A stretch of 64,000 nucleotides of DNA, taken from Clostridium sp. AF15-31. GTDB lineage: Bacteria > Bacillota > Clostridia > Lachnospirales > Lachnospiraceae. The translations under genes and the position numbers were made by a program. Shown piece after piece: positions 52,122 to 60,496 of this stretch (the first letter of the stretch is position 1; every line of letters begins with the position of its first letter). The notes beneath the pieces were generated by a model. That model worked only from the letters and a program-made list of their open reading frames with translations. It searched no databases and was not told the origin of the DNA. The stretch lies in NCBI RefSeq assembly GCF_003461625.1, contig NZ_QTXL01000004.1, positions 313-64,312 of the forward strand. The letters are read 5' to 3'.

Positions 52122-52180
52122 GTAGGATACTTGTGAGAACTTAACGGAAAACACAGATATTGTTTAGGAGGTAGTCGGCG

Positions 52181-52663
52181 ATGGCTGAAAAGAAACAGGT
52201 AGTTACCTATACAGGACTTAAAAAAATTGAAGAAGAACTTCAGGATCTGAAGGTAAATAAACGTAGAGAGATTGCTGCAAAGATCAAGGAAGCAAGAGAG
52301 CAGGGAGACTTATCTGAGAATGCTGAGTATGATGCAGCAAAGGACGAGCAGCGTGATATTGAGGCAAGAATCGAGCAGTTAGAGGCTATCCTGAAAAATG
52401 TAGAAGTCGTTGACGAGGATGAGGTTGATACAGAGGTTGTCGGTATCGGCCGTACCGTAACAGTATATGATTATGAATTTGACGAGGAAATTGTATTCCA
52501 CATCGTTGGTTCAACAGAAGCAGATATCATGAAGAATAAGATCTCTGATGAATCGCCGGTTGGTATGGCATTAAAGGGTGCGCGCGTTGGTGAAGAAGTA
52601 ATAGTAGAAGCACCGGACGGAGAATTCAAATACAGAATATTAGATATCAAGAGAGCAATCTAA
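52181..52663 (+). CDS. greA: Transcription elongation factor GreA
   Basis: A 160-residue factor that enters the secondary channel of RNA polymerase and stimulates cleavage of backtracked RNA. An N-terminal coiled coil (residues 1-75) carries the acidic tip in GDLSENAEYDAAK, and the C-terminal FKBP-like domain binds polymerase. TTTAGGAGG precedes the ATG. lysS follows 41 bp later; the two form an operon from a consensus promoter, a common Firmicute arrangement. Confidence 0.96.
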   Translation: MAEKKQVVTYTGLKKIEEELQDLKVNKRREIAAKIKEAREQGDLSENAEYDAAKDEQRDIEARIEQLEAILKNVEVVDEDEVDTEVVGIGRTVTVYDYEFDEEIVFHIVGSTEADIMKNKISDESPVGMALKGARVGEEVIVEAPDGEFKYRILDIKRAI

Positions 52664-52704
52664 TAAACAGAATAATCAATATAGTAGAAAGAGATTAAAC
52701 AAAG

Positions 52705-54768
52705 ATGGCAGAGAATAAGCAGAATAATCAGGCTAAGCCACAGGATGTAAATAAGCTGTTACAGGTTCGTCGTGAGAAGCTGGCAGATTTACAGGCGGCA
52801 GGCAAAGATCCATTTGAGATTACAAAGTATGATGTGACTTATCACAGCACAGATGTAAAAGAAGCATATACAGCACATGAAGCAGAGCTTCTCGCAGGCA
52901 GACAGGAACCGGACGTAGAGGAACTGGATGATGCACAGAAGAAGGAAGTGCTGAACAACGATTATAACGAGAGAAGAGCAATCATGGATGCATCACCGAT
53001 CCATGTTAGCATTGCAGGACGTATGATGTTCAAGCGTGTTATGGGTAAGGCATCCTTCTGTAATATTCAGGATCTGAAGGGTAACATTCAGGTGTATGTT
53101 GCAAGAGATCAGATCGGTGAAGAAGCTTATGCAGATTTCAAGAAATCCGATATCGGGGATATCTATGGTGTAAAGGGATGGGCATTCCGTACAAAGACAG
53201 GAGAACTTTCTATCCATGCAGAAGAAATGACACTTTTAAGCAAGTCATTACAGATCCTTCCGGAGAAGTTCCATGGCTTAACAGATACAGATGTCAGATA
53301 TCGTCAGAGATATGTAGACCTTATCATGAATCAGGAGAGCAAGGCAGTATTTATCAAGCGTTCACAGATTTTAAAAGAGATCCGTAACTTCCTTGCAGAT
53401 CGTGATTTCATGGAGGTTGAGACTCCTATGCTTGTTGCAAATGCAGGTGGTGCGGCAGCAAGACCATTTGAGACACATTACAATGCATTAAATGAGGATG
53501 TAAAGCTTCGTATCTCTCTGGAATTATATCTGAAGCGACTGATCGTAGGCGGACTGGAAAGAGTTTACGAGATTGGACGAGTATTCCGTAACGAGGGTGT
53601 TGATACAAGACACAATCCTGAATTTACGCTGATGGAATTATATCAGGCATACACAGACTATGAAGGTATGATGGAACTGACAGAGTCCATGTTCCGTTAT
53701 CTTGCTGAGAAGGTTTGTGGAAGCACAAAGATTTCCTATAATGGAATCGAGATTGATTTCGGTAAGCCGTTTGAGCGTCTGACCATGAATGATGCGATCA
53801 AGAAATATACCGGAATCGACTTCGATCAGGTAGAAGATGATGCAGCAGCTAAGAAACTGGCTGATGAACACAATATTGCATATGAAGAACGTCATAAGAA
53901 AGGTGATATTATTAACCTGTTCTTTGAGGAGTTCTGTGAAGAAAAGTTGATCCAGCCTACATTTATCATGGATCATCCGATCGAGATCTCACCACTGACC
54001 AAGAAGAAACCTTCTGATCCAAGCAAGGTTGAGCGTTTCGAGCTGTTCATTAACACATGGGAGATGTGTAATGCATACTCCGAGCTGAACGATCCGATTG
54101 ATCAGCGTGAACGTTTTGCAGCACAGGATGCAAATGCAGCAGCCGGTGATGATGAAGCAGAGCATACAGACGAGGATTTCTTAAATGCACTGGAGATCGG
54201 TATGCCTCCTACAGGTGGTATCGGTTATGGTATCGACCGTCTGGTTATGCTGTTGACTGATTCACAGGCAATCCGTGATGTGCTCCTCTTCCCAACAATG
54301 AAGTCCTTAGATGGTGTAAATAAGAAAAATGATGTAAATAATACAGCTTCTGAAGCACCTGAAAAAAATGTAAAAACTGAATCTGAAAAGATTGATTTTT
54401 CTAAGGTAAAGGTAGAGCCTTTATTTGAGGAATTTGTTGATTTTGATACATTCAGCAAGTCAGATTTCCGTGCAGTAAAGGTTAAAGAGTGTGTTGCAGT
54501 ACCGAAGTCAAAGAAACTGTTACAGTTTACTCTTGATGACGGAACAGGCACAGACAGAACCATTTTAAGCGGTATTCATAGCTTTTATGAGCCGGAAGAA
54601 CTGGTTGGAAAGACTCTTATTGCTATCACAAATCTTCCACCGAGAGCTATGATGGGCATTGACTCTTGCGGTATGCTTCTCAGTGCTATTCATGAAGAAG
54701 AAGGCGAAGAAAAGCTTCATCTTCTGATGGTTGATGACCACATTCCGGCAGGTGCAAAGCTCTATTAA
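52705..54768 (+). CDS. lysS: Lysyl-tRNA synthetase with C-terminal tRNA-binding domain
   Basis: A 687-residue class II synthetase. An N-terminal OB fold (about residues 90-180) is followed by the catalytic domain with motif 2 (FRNEGVDTRHNPEFT, about 293) and motif 3 (GIGYGIDRL, about 506). Standard bacterial LysS stops near 500. Here a linker of about 45 residues leads to a complete EMAP/Trbp111-type tRNA-binding domain (about 561-687, with SDFRAVKVKEC, KLLQFTLDDGTG, LPPRAMMGIDSCGML), like the one at the end of MetG. This should add general tRNA affinity. Confidence 0.95.
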   Translation: MAENKQNNQAKPQDVNKLLQVRREKLADLQAAGKDPFEITKYDVTYHSTDVKEAYTAHEAELLAGRQEPDVEELDDAQKKEVLNNDYNERRAIMDASPIHVSIAGRMMFKRVMGKASFCNIQDLKGNIQVYVARDQIGEEAYADFKKSDIGDIYGVKGWAFRTKTGELSIHAEEMTLLSKSLQILPEKFHGLTDTDVRYRQRYVDLIMNQESKAVFIKRSQILKEIRNFLADRDFMEVETPMLVANAGGAAARPFETHYNALNEDVKLRISLELYLKRLIVGGLERVYEIGRVFRNEGVDTRHNPEFTLMELYQAYTDYEGMMELTESMFRYLAEKVCGSTKISYNGIEIDFGKPFERLTMNDAIKKYTGIDFDQVEDDAAAKKLADEHNIAYEERHKKGDIINLFFEEFCEEKLIQPTFIMDHPIEISPLTKKKPSDPSKVERFELFINTWEMCNAYSELNDPIDQRERFAAQDANAAAGDDEAEHTDEDFLNALEIGMPPTGGIGYGIDRLVMLLTDSQAIRDVLLFPTMKSLDGVNKKNDVNNTASEAPEKNVKTESEKIDFSKVKVEPLFEEFVDFDTFSKSDFRAVKVKECVAVPKSKKLLQFTLDDGTGTDRTILSGIHSFYEPEELVGKTLIAITNLPPRAMMGIDSCGMLLSAIHEEEGEEKLHLLMVDDHIPAGAKLY

Positions 54769-54918
54769 GATGATGTAAAGATGTACCGTTTTACCAAATA
54801 GACGGGACGTACTTCATTTGATAAAAAACTAAAAAAACAGCGATTTACATCAAACTTACATCAATTGATGCAGAAATCGGTGCAAGCAAGAAAAAATCGC
54901 ATAATTAGTGCAATGAGT

Positions 54919-54950
54919 GGGCAATTCCAATCGGAGTTGCCCATTTTTAA
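54919..54950 (+). terminator. Terminator after lysS / left edge of accessory region
   Basis: GGGCAATTCC (54919-54928) pairs with GGAGTTGCCC (54933-54942), with one G-U pair, and ATTTTT follows. The 150 bp between lysS and this hairpin has no gene and becomes AT-rich; it may contain the insertion boundary of the accessory DNA. Confidence 0.7.
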
Positions 54951-54992
54951 AACAAACAGAAATACAAATCGAAGTTTGTGATGGTAGATAAT

Positions 54993-55586
54993 ATGGAATG
55001 ATTTAATGTTTTGGGGCTGATTTTTATTGCAGTCATTATGATACCCAATGTTGTATTTGCGATTAAGTGCAAAGATGGATTTGATAATAAGTGGAACAAT
55101 AAATATGTTGAGGTCACAGAACAAGTAGGGAGATTGGGTTGTTTCGGATTCATGATAATCAATATTCCGGGAACTTGTTTCGGGGGGTGGTCTGACGAAG
55201 CATTTGCACTATATCTGATTGTAGATACCATATTGGTAATCAGATTTCCTGTCCGGATGATTTTATGGATCTGTATGAAAAGCCTTATCAGAGATGCAGT
55301 ATCGTTTTTTTCGTTTCTTGTGAAAAAATTTGTAGTTATTTGTAAGAATTTGTCGAAAAGTGTGCTATATTTTAATCTGCTGACAAGCGGAAAGTTATAT
55401 GAACACCTTGCCGAAATTGATACTTCGGCTCGTGATATGGCGGAATATCTGATAAAGGAAATGGCAAAGAAGCAAGGTGTAACAGAAGAACTGAAAGCAA
55501 CGGATATGATGAGATGGATAGGATTGATGAATAACATTCGAGCCTGTGCCGATGAGATTGTAATGAATGATATTGTGTATTCCTAA
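54993..55586 (+). pseudogene. Chimeric scar: broken membrane-protein gene joined to a TnpV 3' end
   Basis: From ATG 54993 the reading is M-E-stop-FNVLGLIFIAV; a TGG-to-TGA change at codon 3 would explain it. The frame then stays open to 55586. The first part (to about 55250) is the start of a small membrane protein, including the repeat shared with 57993-58146. The last 70 residues (from NLLTSGKLYEHLAEID to ACADEIVMNDIVY) match the C-terminus of TnpV, a small protein carried by Tn4451/Tn4551-like mobilizable elements. The segment between is unrecognised. It is best read as two gene fragments fused in frame, not a functional gene. Confidence 0.7.
55057..55210 (+). repeat. 154-bp direct repeat, left copy
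   Basis: It matches 57993-58146 at all but three positions. Both copies are in frame within the same membrane-protein family (IKCKDGFDNKWNNKYVE). The copies are 2936 bp apart and bracket the XRE/YhfC module. Confidence 0.95.
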
Positions 55587-55605
55587 CGGATACCAACCGA
55601 AGAAG

Positions 55606-55640
55606 AACTGCTGTCAAACCGATGGCAGTTTTTCTTTTTC
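55606..55640 (+). terminator. Terminator after the TnpV fragment
   Basis: AACTGCTGTC pairs with GATGGCAGTT (10 bp, two G-U pairs, loop AAACC) and is followed by a T-rich tract. Confidence 0.75.
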
Positions 55641-55689
55641 GGCAAGTATTCAAGAAGTCATTAAGTTGCGAGTATAATCGAAGTGGTAG

Positions 55690-55723
55690 AAAAGTTATCT
55701 ATTATATCGGTTGTAACTTTTTT
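55690..55723 (+). terminator. Possible second terminator
   Basis: AAAAGTTA pairs with TAACTTTT around a 16-base loop, ending in six T. It shields the XRE module promoter from upstream transcription. Confidence 0.45.
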
Positions 55724-55733
55724 ATGAACTCTA

Positions 55734-55762
55734 TTGACAAGAAAACTTGGTATGTGTATAAT
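55734..55762 (+). promoter_or_regulatory. Consensus promoter of the XRE module
   Basis: TTGACA (55734-55739), exactly 17 bp, then TATAAT (55757-55762). Transcription would start near 55769, about 30 bases before the first gene. Confidence 0.9.
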
Positions 55763-55784
55763 TAAAACATGCAAAGAAAACTTG
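55739..55784 (+). promoter_or_regulatory. Direct-repeat operator over the XRE-module promoter
   Basis: AAGAAAACTTG occurs at 55739-55749, in the promoter spacer, and again at 55774-55784, just after the start point; the copies are 35 bp apart. Together they straddle the -10 box, a natural arrangement for repression by the XRE protein encoded at 56127. Confidence 0.7.
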
Positions 55785-55800
55785 ACATGGAGGTGTTTTT

Positions 55801-56130
55801 ATGAAAAAGGACGAAATCTTAAATGCAAGCAGAAAAGAACATCGCAATAAGGACTTGGCTGAAATGGAAGTGGTATATCAAGCCGGAAGTCACGCAAGCA
55901 GAGTTGGTGCTTTAGTGTGTTGTTTGCTTTCGCTGTTATCTTCTGTGCTTGCTCATACTATGATTTACAGTCCGTGGGTTATATACTTCAGCATTATTGC
56001 AACACAATGGTTAGTTCGTTTTATCAAAATGAAGCGAAAGAGTGATTTGGTCTTGACCGTTCTGTTTTTTGTGCTTTCCATTTTTGCATTTGTTGGATTT
56101 GTTAGCCACCTTTTAGAGGTGAGAATATGA
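55801..56130 (+). CDS. DUF6442-like two-segment membrane protein
   Basis: A 109-residue protein. The charged N-terminal segment (KKDEILNASRKEHRNKDLAEMEV, split here as KKDEILNAS and EHRNKDLAEMEV) is typical of the DUF6442 proteins usually found next to an XRE regulator. Three hydrophobic segments follow (about 36-52, 57-72, 85-104). AGGTG precedes the ATG. Its stop overlaps the start of the next gene by four bases (ATGA), so the two are translated together. Function unknown; a partner of the regulator is likely. Confidence 0.75.
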   Translation: MKKDEILNASRKEHRNKDLAEMEVVYQAGSHASRVGALVCCLLSLLSSVLAHTMIYSPWVIYFSIIATQWLVRFIKMKRKSDLVLTVLFFVLSIFAFVGFVSHLLEVRI

Positions 56131-56333
56131 AAGAACAATTACAACTGAAAAATCACTTAAAGGAAGTTCGCACAGAAGCAAATCTTTCTCAAGCTCAGCT
56201 TGCAGAAATGGTAGGGGTATCAAGAAATACCATTAGTTCTATTGAAACAGGACAGTTTAATCCAACTGCAAAATTGGCTCTAATTCTTTGTATTGCATTG
56301 GACAAAAAATTTGAGGAACTATTCTATTTTTAG
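56127..56333 (+). CDS. XRE-family transcriptional regulator
   Basis: A 68-residue single-domain HTH_3 protein: LKEVRTEANLSQAQLAEMVGV then SRNTISSIETGQ is the classical helix-turn-helix. Such short Cro/CI-like proteins (YgzD-like) repress small membrane-protein operons. The start overlaps the previous stop (ATGA). The direct repeats at 55739-55784 are its probable operator. Confidence 0.9.
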   Translation: MKEQLQLKNHLKEVRTEANLSQAQLAEMVGVSRNTISSIETGQFNPTAKLALILCIALDKKFEELFYF

Positions 56334-56342
56334 GAGGTCACT

Positions 56343-56645
56343 ATGGAAAATATTATACTGTTGATTTTGGGAGTGTTCATATCTGTTGTGGGAATTGTAA
56401 ATATCAAAGGCAATATCAGCACAATTCACTCTTATAACAGGCGAAAAGTAAAGGAAGAAGATATACCAAAGTATGGAAAAACAGTCGGCACAGGAACGCT
56501 GATTATAGGAATATCTCTTATATTAGGTTTTATTGTTTCGTTTTGGAGTGAAATAATTATAGATTATATCATTCTTCCAGCAGTTATTGTCGGATTAGGC
56601 TTTATATTGTATGGACAGTTCAAATACAATAAAGGAATTTTTTGA
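56343..56645 (+). CDS. Small membrane protein of the XRE module
   Basis: A 100-residue protein with three hydrophobic segments (about 3-20, 50-68, 72-92) and a charged loop containing YNRRKVKEEDIPKYGK. I recall this type near DUF6442/XRE pairs but cannot give a family name. AGGAGG precedes the ATG, nine bases after the regulator stop. Probably the third gene of the operon. Confidence 0.65.
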   Translation: MENIILLILGVFISVVGIVNIKGNISTIHSYNRRKVKEEDIPKYGKTVGTGTLIIGISLILGFIVSFWSEIIIDYIILPAVIVGLGFILYGQFKYNKGIF

Positions 56646-56664
56646 GAATCAGGGAGGTATAAAG

Positions 56665-57462
56665 ATGGAATTGAACACAATATCAGGTCTGGCGATAGCG
56701 GGAGTTATCTGCTCCGTTGTCCTCTCGATGGGGGTACCGATTGCTTTGTTCATTGCAGGAAGGGTGAAGCTTAAGGCAAGGATTTCCTCGTTCTTTATCG
56801 GAGCAGGAACCTATCTGCTGTTTGCCATGCTGTTGGAGCAGCTGTTGCATGTTCTTGTCATTCGGTTCTGCGGACTGAACGCACAGAGCAGGCCATGGCT
56901 TTACTATGTGTACGCGGCTTTGGCTGCAGCTGTTTTTGAAGAGACCGGAAGACTGATTGCCATGAAGTTCTGGATGAAGAAATGGCTGGATTTTCCAAAT
57001 GCACTGATGTATGGAATCGGGCATGGCGGTGTGGAGGCTATTCTGCTCGGAGGACTCTCCGGAATCAGCAATCTTGTGTCCATGCTGATGATCAACAGCG
57101 GAGCCATGCAGAATACGCTGGCGGCACTTCCTGCTGAGTCTGCAAATCAGACCGTGTCACAGCTGTCGGCCCTATGGACAACACCGGCACCACTCTTTTT
57201 TGTAAGCGGAATCGAAAGAATCAGTGCTATCATTCTGCATATCGGGTTGTCACTGCTGATCTACCGGGCGGTAAAGGCAGGCAAATACAGGACAGCGGCT
57301 TTTACAGCGGTTCTTGCATATGGGATTCATTTTATCGTGGACTTCTTTGCCGTGGCAGGTCCGGCGCTTCTTCCCATCTATGTGATTGAAATTGGTGTCT
57401 TTGTGATGGCAGCCGGAACTCTTGTTATGGCGCTGAAGATGGGAAGGATGGAAGAACTGTGA
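56665..57462 (+). CDS. YhfC-family membrane protein (putative intramembrane metalloprotease)
   Basis: A 265-residue polytopic protein of the YhfC (PF10086) family, related to CPBP/PrsW-type membrane proteases. Candidate catalytic motifs are EETGR (about residues 92-96), GHGGVEA (about 118-124) and a late His in YGIHFIVDF. GGGAGG lies seven bases before ATG 56665; earlier in-frame codons overlap the upstream gene. It has higher GC than its neighbours, which suggests a different origin. A terminator follows. Confidence 0.8.
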   Translation: MELNTISGLAIAGVICSVVLSMGVPIALFIAGRVKLKARISSFFIGAGTYLLFAMLLEQLLHVLVIRFCGLNAQSRPWLYYVYAALAAAVFEETGRLIAMKFWMKKWLDFPNALMYGIGHGGVEAILLGGLSGISNLVSMLMINSGAMQNTLAALPAESANQTVSQLSALWTTPAPLFFVSGIERISAIILHIGLSLLIYRAVKAGKYRTAAFTAVLAYGIHFIVDFFAVAGPALLPIYVIEIGVFVMAAGTLVMALKMGRMEEL

Positions 57463-57508
57463 ATTCCAGTTTTCTGCTATCATAAAACAGAATATATCTT
57501 ACAGAACG

Positions 57509-57532
57509 CACCGTAGAAATACGGTGTTTTTT
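57509..57532 (+). terminator. Terminator after the YhfC gene
   Basis: CACCGTA pairs with TACGGTG around GAAA, followed by six T. A compact strong terminator. Confidence 0.88.
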
Positions 57533-57682
57533 GTTATCCCAAACCCACAATTTCATACACAACCACAGGTTAGTACAAATACCTTGCGATTTTTTGAAAG
57601 GCTTAGAAAGGAAATTTCCCCTGATTTTCGCCCTGAGAAATGACACAAACAAGGCTTAATGTATCTTTCCTGTGGTTTTTAT

Positions 57683-57720
57683 TTTCGGCAGGAAAGGAGG
57701 ATTGCTTGCTCTGCCGAGAA
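57683..57720 (+). other. Inverted repeat upstream of the MobV remnant, possible oriT relic
   Basis: TTTCGGCAG pairs with CTGCCGAGAA (one bulged base) around a 19-base spacer containing GGAGG. It lies 12 bp before the relaxase start, the place where MobV-type elements carry their origin of transfer. The identification is positional only. Confidence 0.4.
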
Positions 57721-57731
57721 AGGAGAACGAA

Positions 57732-58270
57732 ATGGCGAAAAGCAACAAGGCGGATATGAGTTGTGCAAGGGTAAAAAGTACACCGTTTCTGATGTGAGCA
57801 AGGCGGAAAGGCACAACGAACGCAAGAATGAAACCTATGAAAATATAAATATGATTGAGGAACGCATACCCTATAATGTGCATTTCAAAAAGCCTTTTGC
57901 TCCGACCTATATGGAGCAATTAAAGCAGATGGAAGCTGACGGTATGGTGTCGCTTCGTGGGTTGAGAAAAGACGCAACGCTCTTTAACGAGATTGCGATT
58001 AAGTGCAAAGATGGATTTGATAATAAGTGGAACAATAAATATGTTGAGGTCACAGAACAAGTAGGGAGATTGGGTTGTTTCGGATTCATGATAATCAATA
58101 TTCCGGGAACTTGGTTCGGGAGGTGGTCTGACGAAGCATTAGCACTTTCTATTATTCCTTCAATGTTGTTCTTATTTAGTGGGATTATGAGTAGGTCAGT
58201 GCTATTGATTATTGCATCAGTATTATTTGCACCAAGTCATATTGTGATTTCATATAAAAATGTAAAATAA
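57732..58270 (+). pseudogene. Frameshifted, truncated MobV relaxase joined to a membrane-protein fragment
   Basis: ATG 57732 with AGGAGA upstream opens MAKSNKADMSCARVK, the usual MobV/Pre start. The frame is then lost at a run of A near 57770 (one base missing), and the relaxase continues in another frame as DVSKAERHNERKNETYEN, NVHFKKP and DGMVSLRGLRKDATLF. At 57993 it joins the right copy of the 154-bp repeat and ends with the rest of the same small membrane protein (SHIVISYKNVK) at 58270. It thus consists of two fragments and is non-functional as a relaxase. Confidence 0.8.
57993..58146 (+). repeat. 154-bp direct repeat, right copy
   Basis: The partner of 55057-55210, differing at three positions. 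Here the 5' side is MobV sequence and the 3' side is the C-terminal part of the membrane protein, the reverse of the left copy. Confidence 0.95.
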
Positions 58271-58355
58271 TATTTACAAATTCCAGTTTGTAGAATCAAG
58301 AAAATCGGAAGTTTCTTAACATATGTCAATGAACAAAATATGTTTCTGTAATATA

Positions 58356-58372
58356 GTCACCTTGGAGGTGAC
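58356..58372 (+). promoter_or_regulatory. Hairpin over the ribosome binding site of the CPBP gene
   Basis: GTCACCT pairs perfectly with AGGTGAC around TGG; the right half contains GGAGGTGA, the ribosome binding site for ATG 58378. Translation may be limited until the hairpin opens. Confidence 0.5.
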
Positions 58373-58377
58373 GAAAT

Positions 58378-59067
58378 ATGAATCATACAAATTTACAGAA
58401 TGCTGAAAAAGCACTAAAAATCACAACGTTATTAACAATAATAGTAGCAGGGTATGAGGTCTTATGCTCTTGTCAAAATTATCAAACAGGAATGAACTTA
58501 CTGGATATTGCCAGTTATGCGAATGCAAATCTGAACGTGTATTGCTTAGTTTTGATATTGGCAAATCTTATTCTTCTTCCGAGTGCTATCCTTTTGTATA
58601 AACAAAGTGGTATTAGTTTGAAAGAAGAAATATTTGATAAGTCAACTCTAAGCAAAGATATCGTTCTTGGAGTTGTTTTGGCAGGTGCATCTTCTGTAAT
58701 TAGTTTGTTTTCTCTTATTGTGATGAGAGGGAGAACTGATTTGGCATTTGGCGGATGGGATAGATTGACTGTGAGTGAAATCGTTTTGATGGTTATCTCG
58801 CTGGGGATTGTAAGTGGCATTTGTAAGGAAATATTCTTTCGAGGATTTGCAAAGAACTTTTGCGCAGGTGTTTTGGGAGAAACTACGGCGCTCTTACTGT
58901 TTAATATGATGTTTGGTTTGCTTGACTGGTTCAACATGGGACATTCCTTTGTTGTAGGTTTGTTATGGATATGGGGATATAAAAAGGGTAAACATCTTAT
59001 TGTTCCTATGATTGCACATGGTGGAATGAATTTGATTTCGGTTGTATTTTATATAATTACTTTATAG
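58378..59067 (+). CDS. CPBP-type (CAAX/Abi) intramembrane protease-like protein
   Basis: A 229-residue membrane protein with about seven hydrophobic segments. The C-terminal half has the CPBP pattern: CKEIFFRGF (about residues 145-153), then a segment around GHSFVVGLLWIW and MIAHGGMNL with candidate catalytic His. The usual first motif is EE-x-x-x-R; here the first Glu is Lys, so protease activity is uncertain. Such proteins often sit with bacteriocin or lantibiotic immunity genes, fitting the ABC operon downstream. Lower GC than the core genome. Confidence 0.78.
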   Translation: MNHTNLQNAEKALKITTLLTIIVAGYEVLCSCQNYQTGMNLLDIASYANANLNVYCLVLILANLILLPSAILLYKQSGISLKEEIFDKSTLSKDIVLGVVLAGASSVISLFSLIVMRGRTDLAFGGWDRLTVSEIVLMVISLGIVSGICKEIFFRGFAKNFCAGVLGETTALLLFNMMFGLLDWFNMGHSFVVGLLWIWGYKKGKHLIVPMIAHGGMNLISVVFYIITL

Positions 59068-59074
59068 GAGAATC

Positions 59075-59704
59075 ATGGATAGAGAATTGGGAACAGATCA
59101 ACTGGAAACTGGAGACCTTCGAAATGATGATAAAGGCAGGCATACCGGTATTGATATTACACCGGCGTACATAGATTATGCAAACGAGCAGGCAAAAAAA
59201 GAAAATTTGAATGCAAAGTTCATTTGTCAGGACATTCGCACGATCACATTTGATAAGGAATTTGATGTTGTGCTGAATATGGCGGATGGAGCAATAGGAT
59301 ATCTTGAAGACGATGGGGAAAATCATAAGATTTTTTCTGTCATTGCGAAAGCATTAAAAAATGGTGGAAAGCACTTTATGGATATCATGAATGGAAGCTA
59401 TGCCCAAACACATTTCCCTTGCAAGTTATGGGATGCAGGAGAAAAGGGACTTACATTATCTGCTTTTGAATGGGAGAAGGATAGAAAAACGCTGATATAT
59501 GGGCAGGTAGACTATATGTATGGAGAAGCACTTTATAAGCCTGAAATGAAAGAAGGAAATCCTATAAGGTTATATAGTTTGGATGAAATCACGGAGATAT
59601 TCTGTAAATTAGGACTTCGTATTTGTAACAGCTTTGCTGATTTCAGTGGAAAGCCGAGTTCTGATAATGATATTCAATTGATGGTTTATTCCATACGGGA
59701 ATAA
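59075..59704 (+). pseudogene. SAM-dependent methyltransferase, 5'-damaged
   Basis: A 209-residue frame. From TGIDITPAYIDYANEQA onward it is a class I methyltransferase: acidic motif around IDIT, CQDIRTI, then VLNMADGAIGYL, and the usual C-terminal half. The glycine-rich motif I that binds S-adenosylmethionine, normally about 20 residues before TGIDIT, is missing, and the first 25 residues do not fit the fold. Before the ATCG region the other frame reads MIKAG, suggesting that a short deletion shifted the frame. Probably inactive. It lies seven bases after the CPBP gene. Confidence 0.6.
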
Positions 59705-59739
59705 ATCTTCATCAAATCTTTATTTTTTTCTGTTAGGTT

Positions 59740-59763
59740 ATATTTCAGTAAGAAATGAAATAT
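59740..59763 (+). promoter_or_regulatory. Inverted repeat upstream of the lantibiotic-immunity operon
   Basis: ATATTTCA (59740-59747) and TGAAATAT (59756-59763) are perfect inverted repeats with an eight-base spacer, 20 bp before the first ABC gene. It could be a site for the response regulator at 61977 or a weak hairpin; the AT-rich context lowers confidence. Confidence 0.4.
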
Positions 59764-59782
59764 AGAAGGAAGGATAGTAAAG

Positions 59783-60496
59783 ATGGAAATGATGTTACAG
59801 ACACAAAATCTATGTAAATATTTTAGAAAACAGAAAGCGGTAAATAATGTTTCACTTAATATCGAAAAGGGACAGATTTATGGACTGCTTGGACCGAATG
59901 GCGCTGGTAAATCTACCACATTGAAAATGCTGACCGGTATGATGAAACCAACTGCAGGAAAGATTTACTTTGATGGAAAACTTTTGGATAGGAAAGATTT
60001 ATCAAAAATAGGAGCGTTAATTGAAAATCCGCCTATTTATGAAAATCTTTCCGCCAGAGAGAATTTGAAGGTAAGACAATTATTGCTTGGTACAGATGAA
60101 AACAGAATTGATGAGGTCTTGCAGATTGTATCACTTACAAACACCGGAAAGAAGAAAGCAGGACAGTTTTCTTTGGGAATGAAGCAAAGACTAGGCATTG
60201 CAATGGCATTGCTTGGAGAACCGGAACTTTTGATATTGGATGAACCTACGAATGGATTAGATCCAATAGGCATCGAGGAATTACGAGAGCTGATCCGGTC
60301 TTTTCCGGAACAGGGAATCACTGTAATTCTCTCCAGTCATATTCTCTCAGAGGTACAGTTACTTGCAGATAAAGTCGGGATTATTTCAGGTGGAATCTTA
60401 GGATACGAAGGAGCATTAAAGCAGGGAGATAATCTTGAAGATTTGTTTATGAATGTGGTAAGAAAAAACCAGAAAGCAGGTGAAATCCATGGTTAA
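59783..60496 (+). CDS. Lantibiotic-protection ABC transporter ATPase (LanF/CprA type)
   Basis: A 237-residue ATPase. Walker A is GPNGAGKST (about residues 37-45), the signature FSLGMKQRLGIA (about 136), Walker B LLILDEPTNGLDP and the H-loop SSH. The sequence style (GALIENPPIYENLSARENL) marks the BcrA/LanF group, ATPases of self-protection pumps that expel lantibiotics from the membrane. AAGGAAGG precedes the ATG. Two permeases and a two-component system follow, the layout of Clostridium CprABC-RK and LanFEG-RK systems. Confidence 0.9.
   Translation: MEMMLQTQNLCKYFRKQKAVNNVSLNIEKGQIYGLLGPNGAGKSTTLKMLTGMMKPTAGKIYFDGKLLDRKDLSKIGALIENPPIYENLSARENLKVRQLLLGTDENRIDEVLQIVSLTNTGKKKAGQFSLGMKQRLGIAMALLGEPELLILDEPTNGLDPIGIEELRELIRSFPEQGITVILSSHILSEVQLLADKVGIISGGILGYEGALKQGDNLEDLFMNVVRKNQKAGEIHG

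Noticed and set aside
52121..52180. T-box or amino-acid riboswitch before greA-lysS
   Set aside because: The leader is only about 50 nt and contains no T-box motif or lysine-riboswitch stems.
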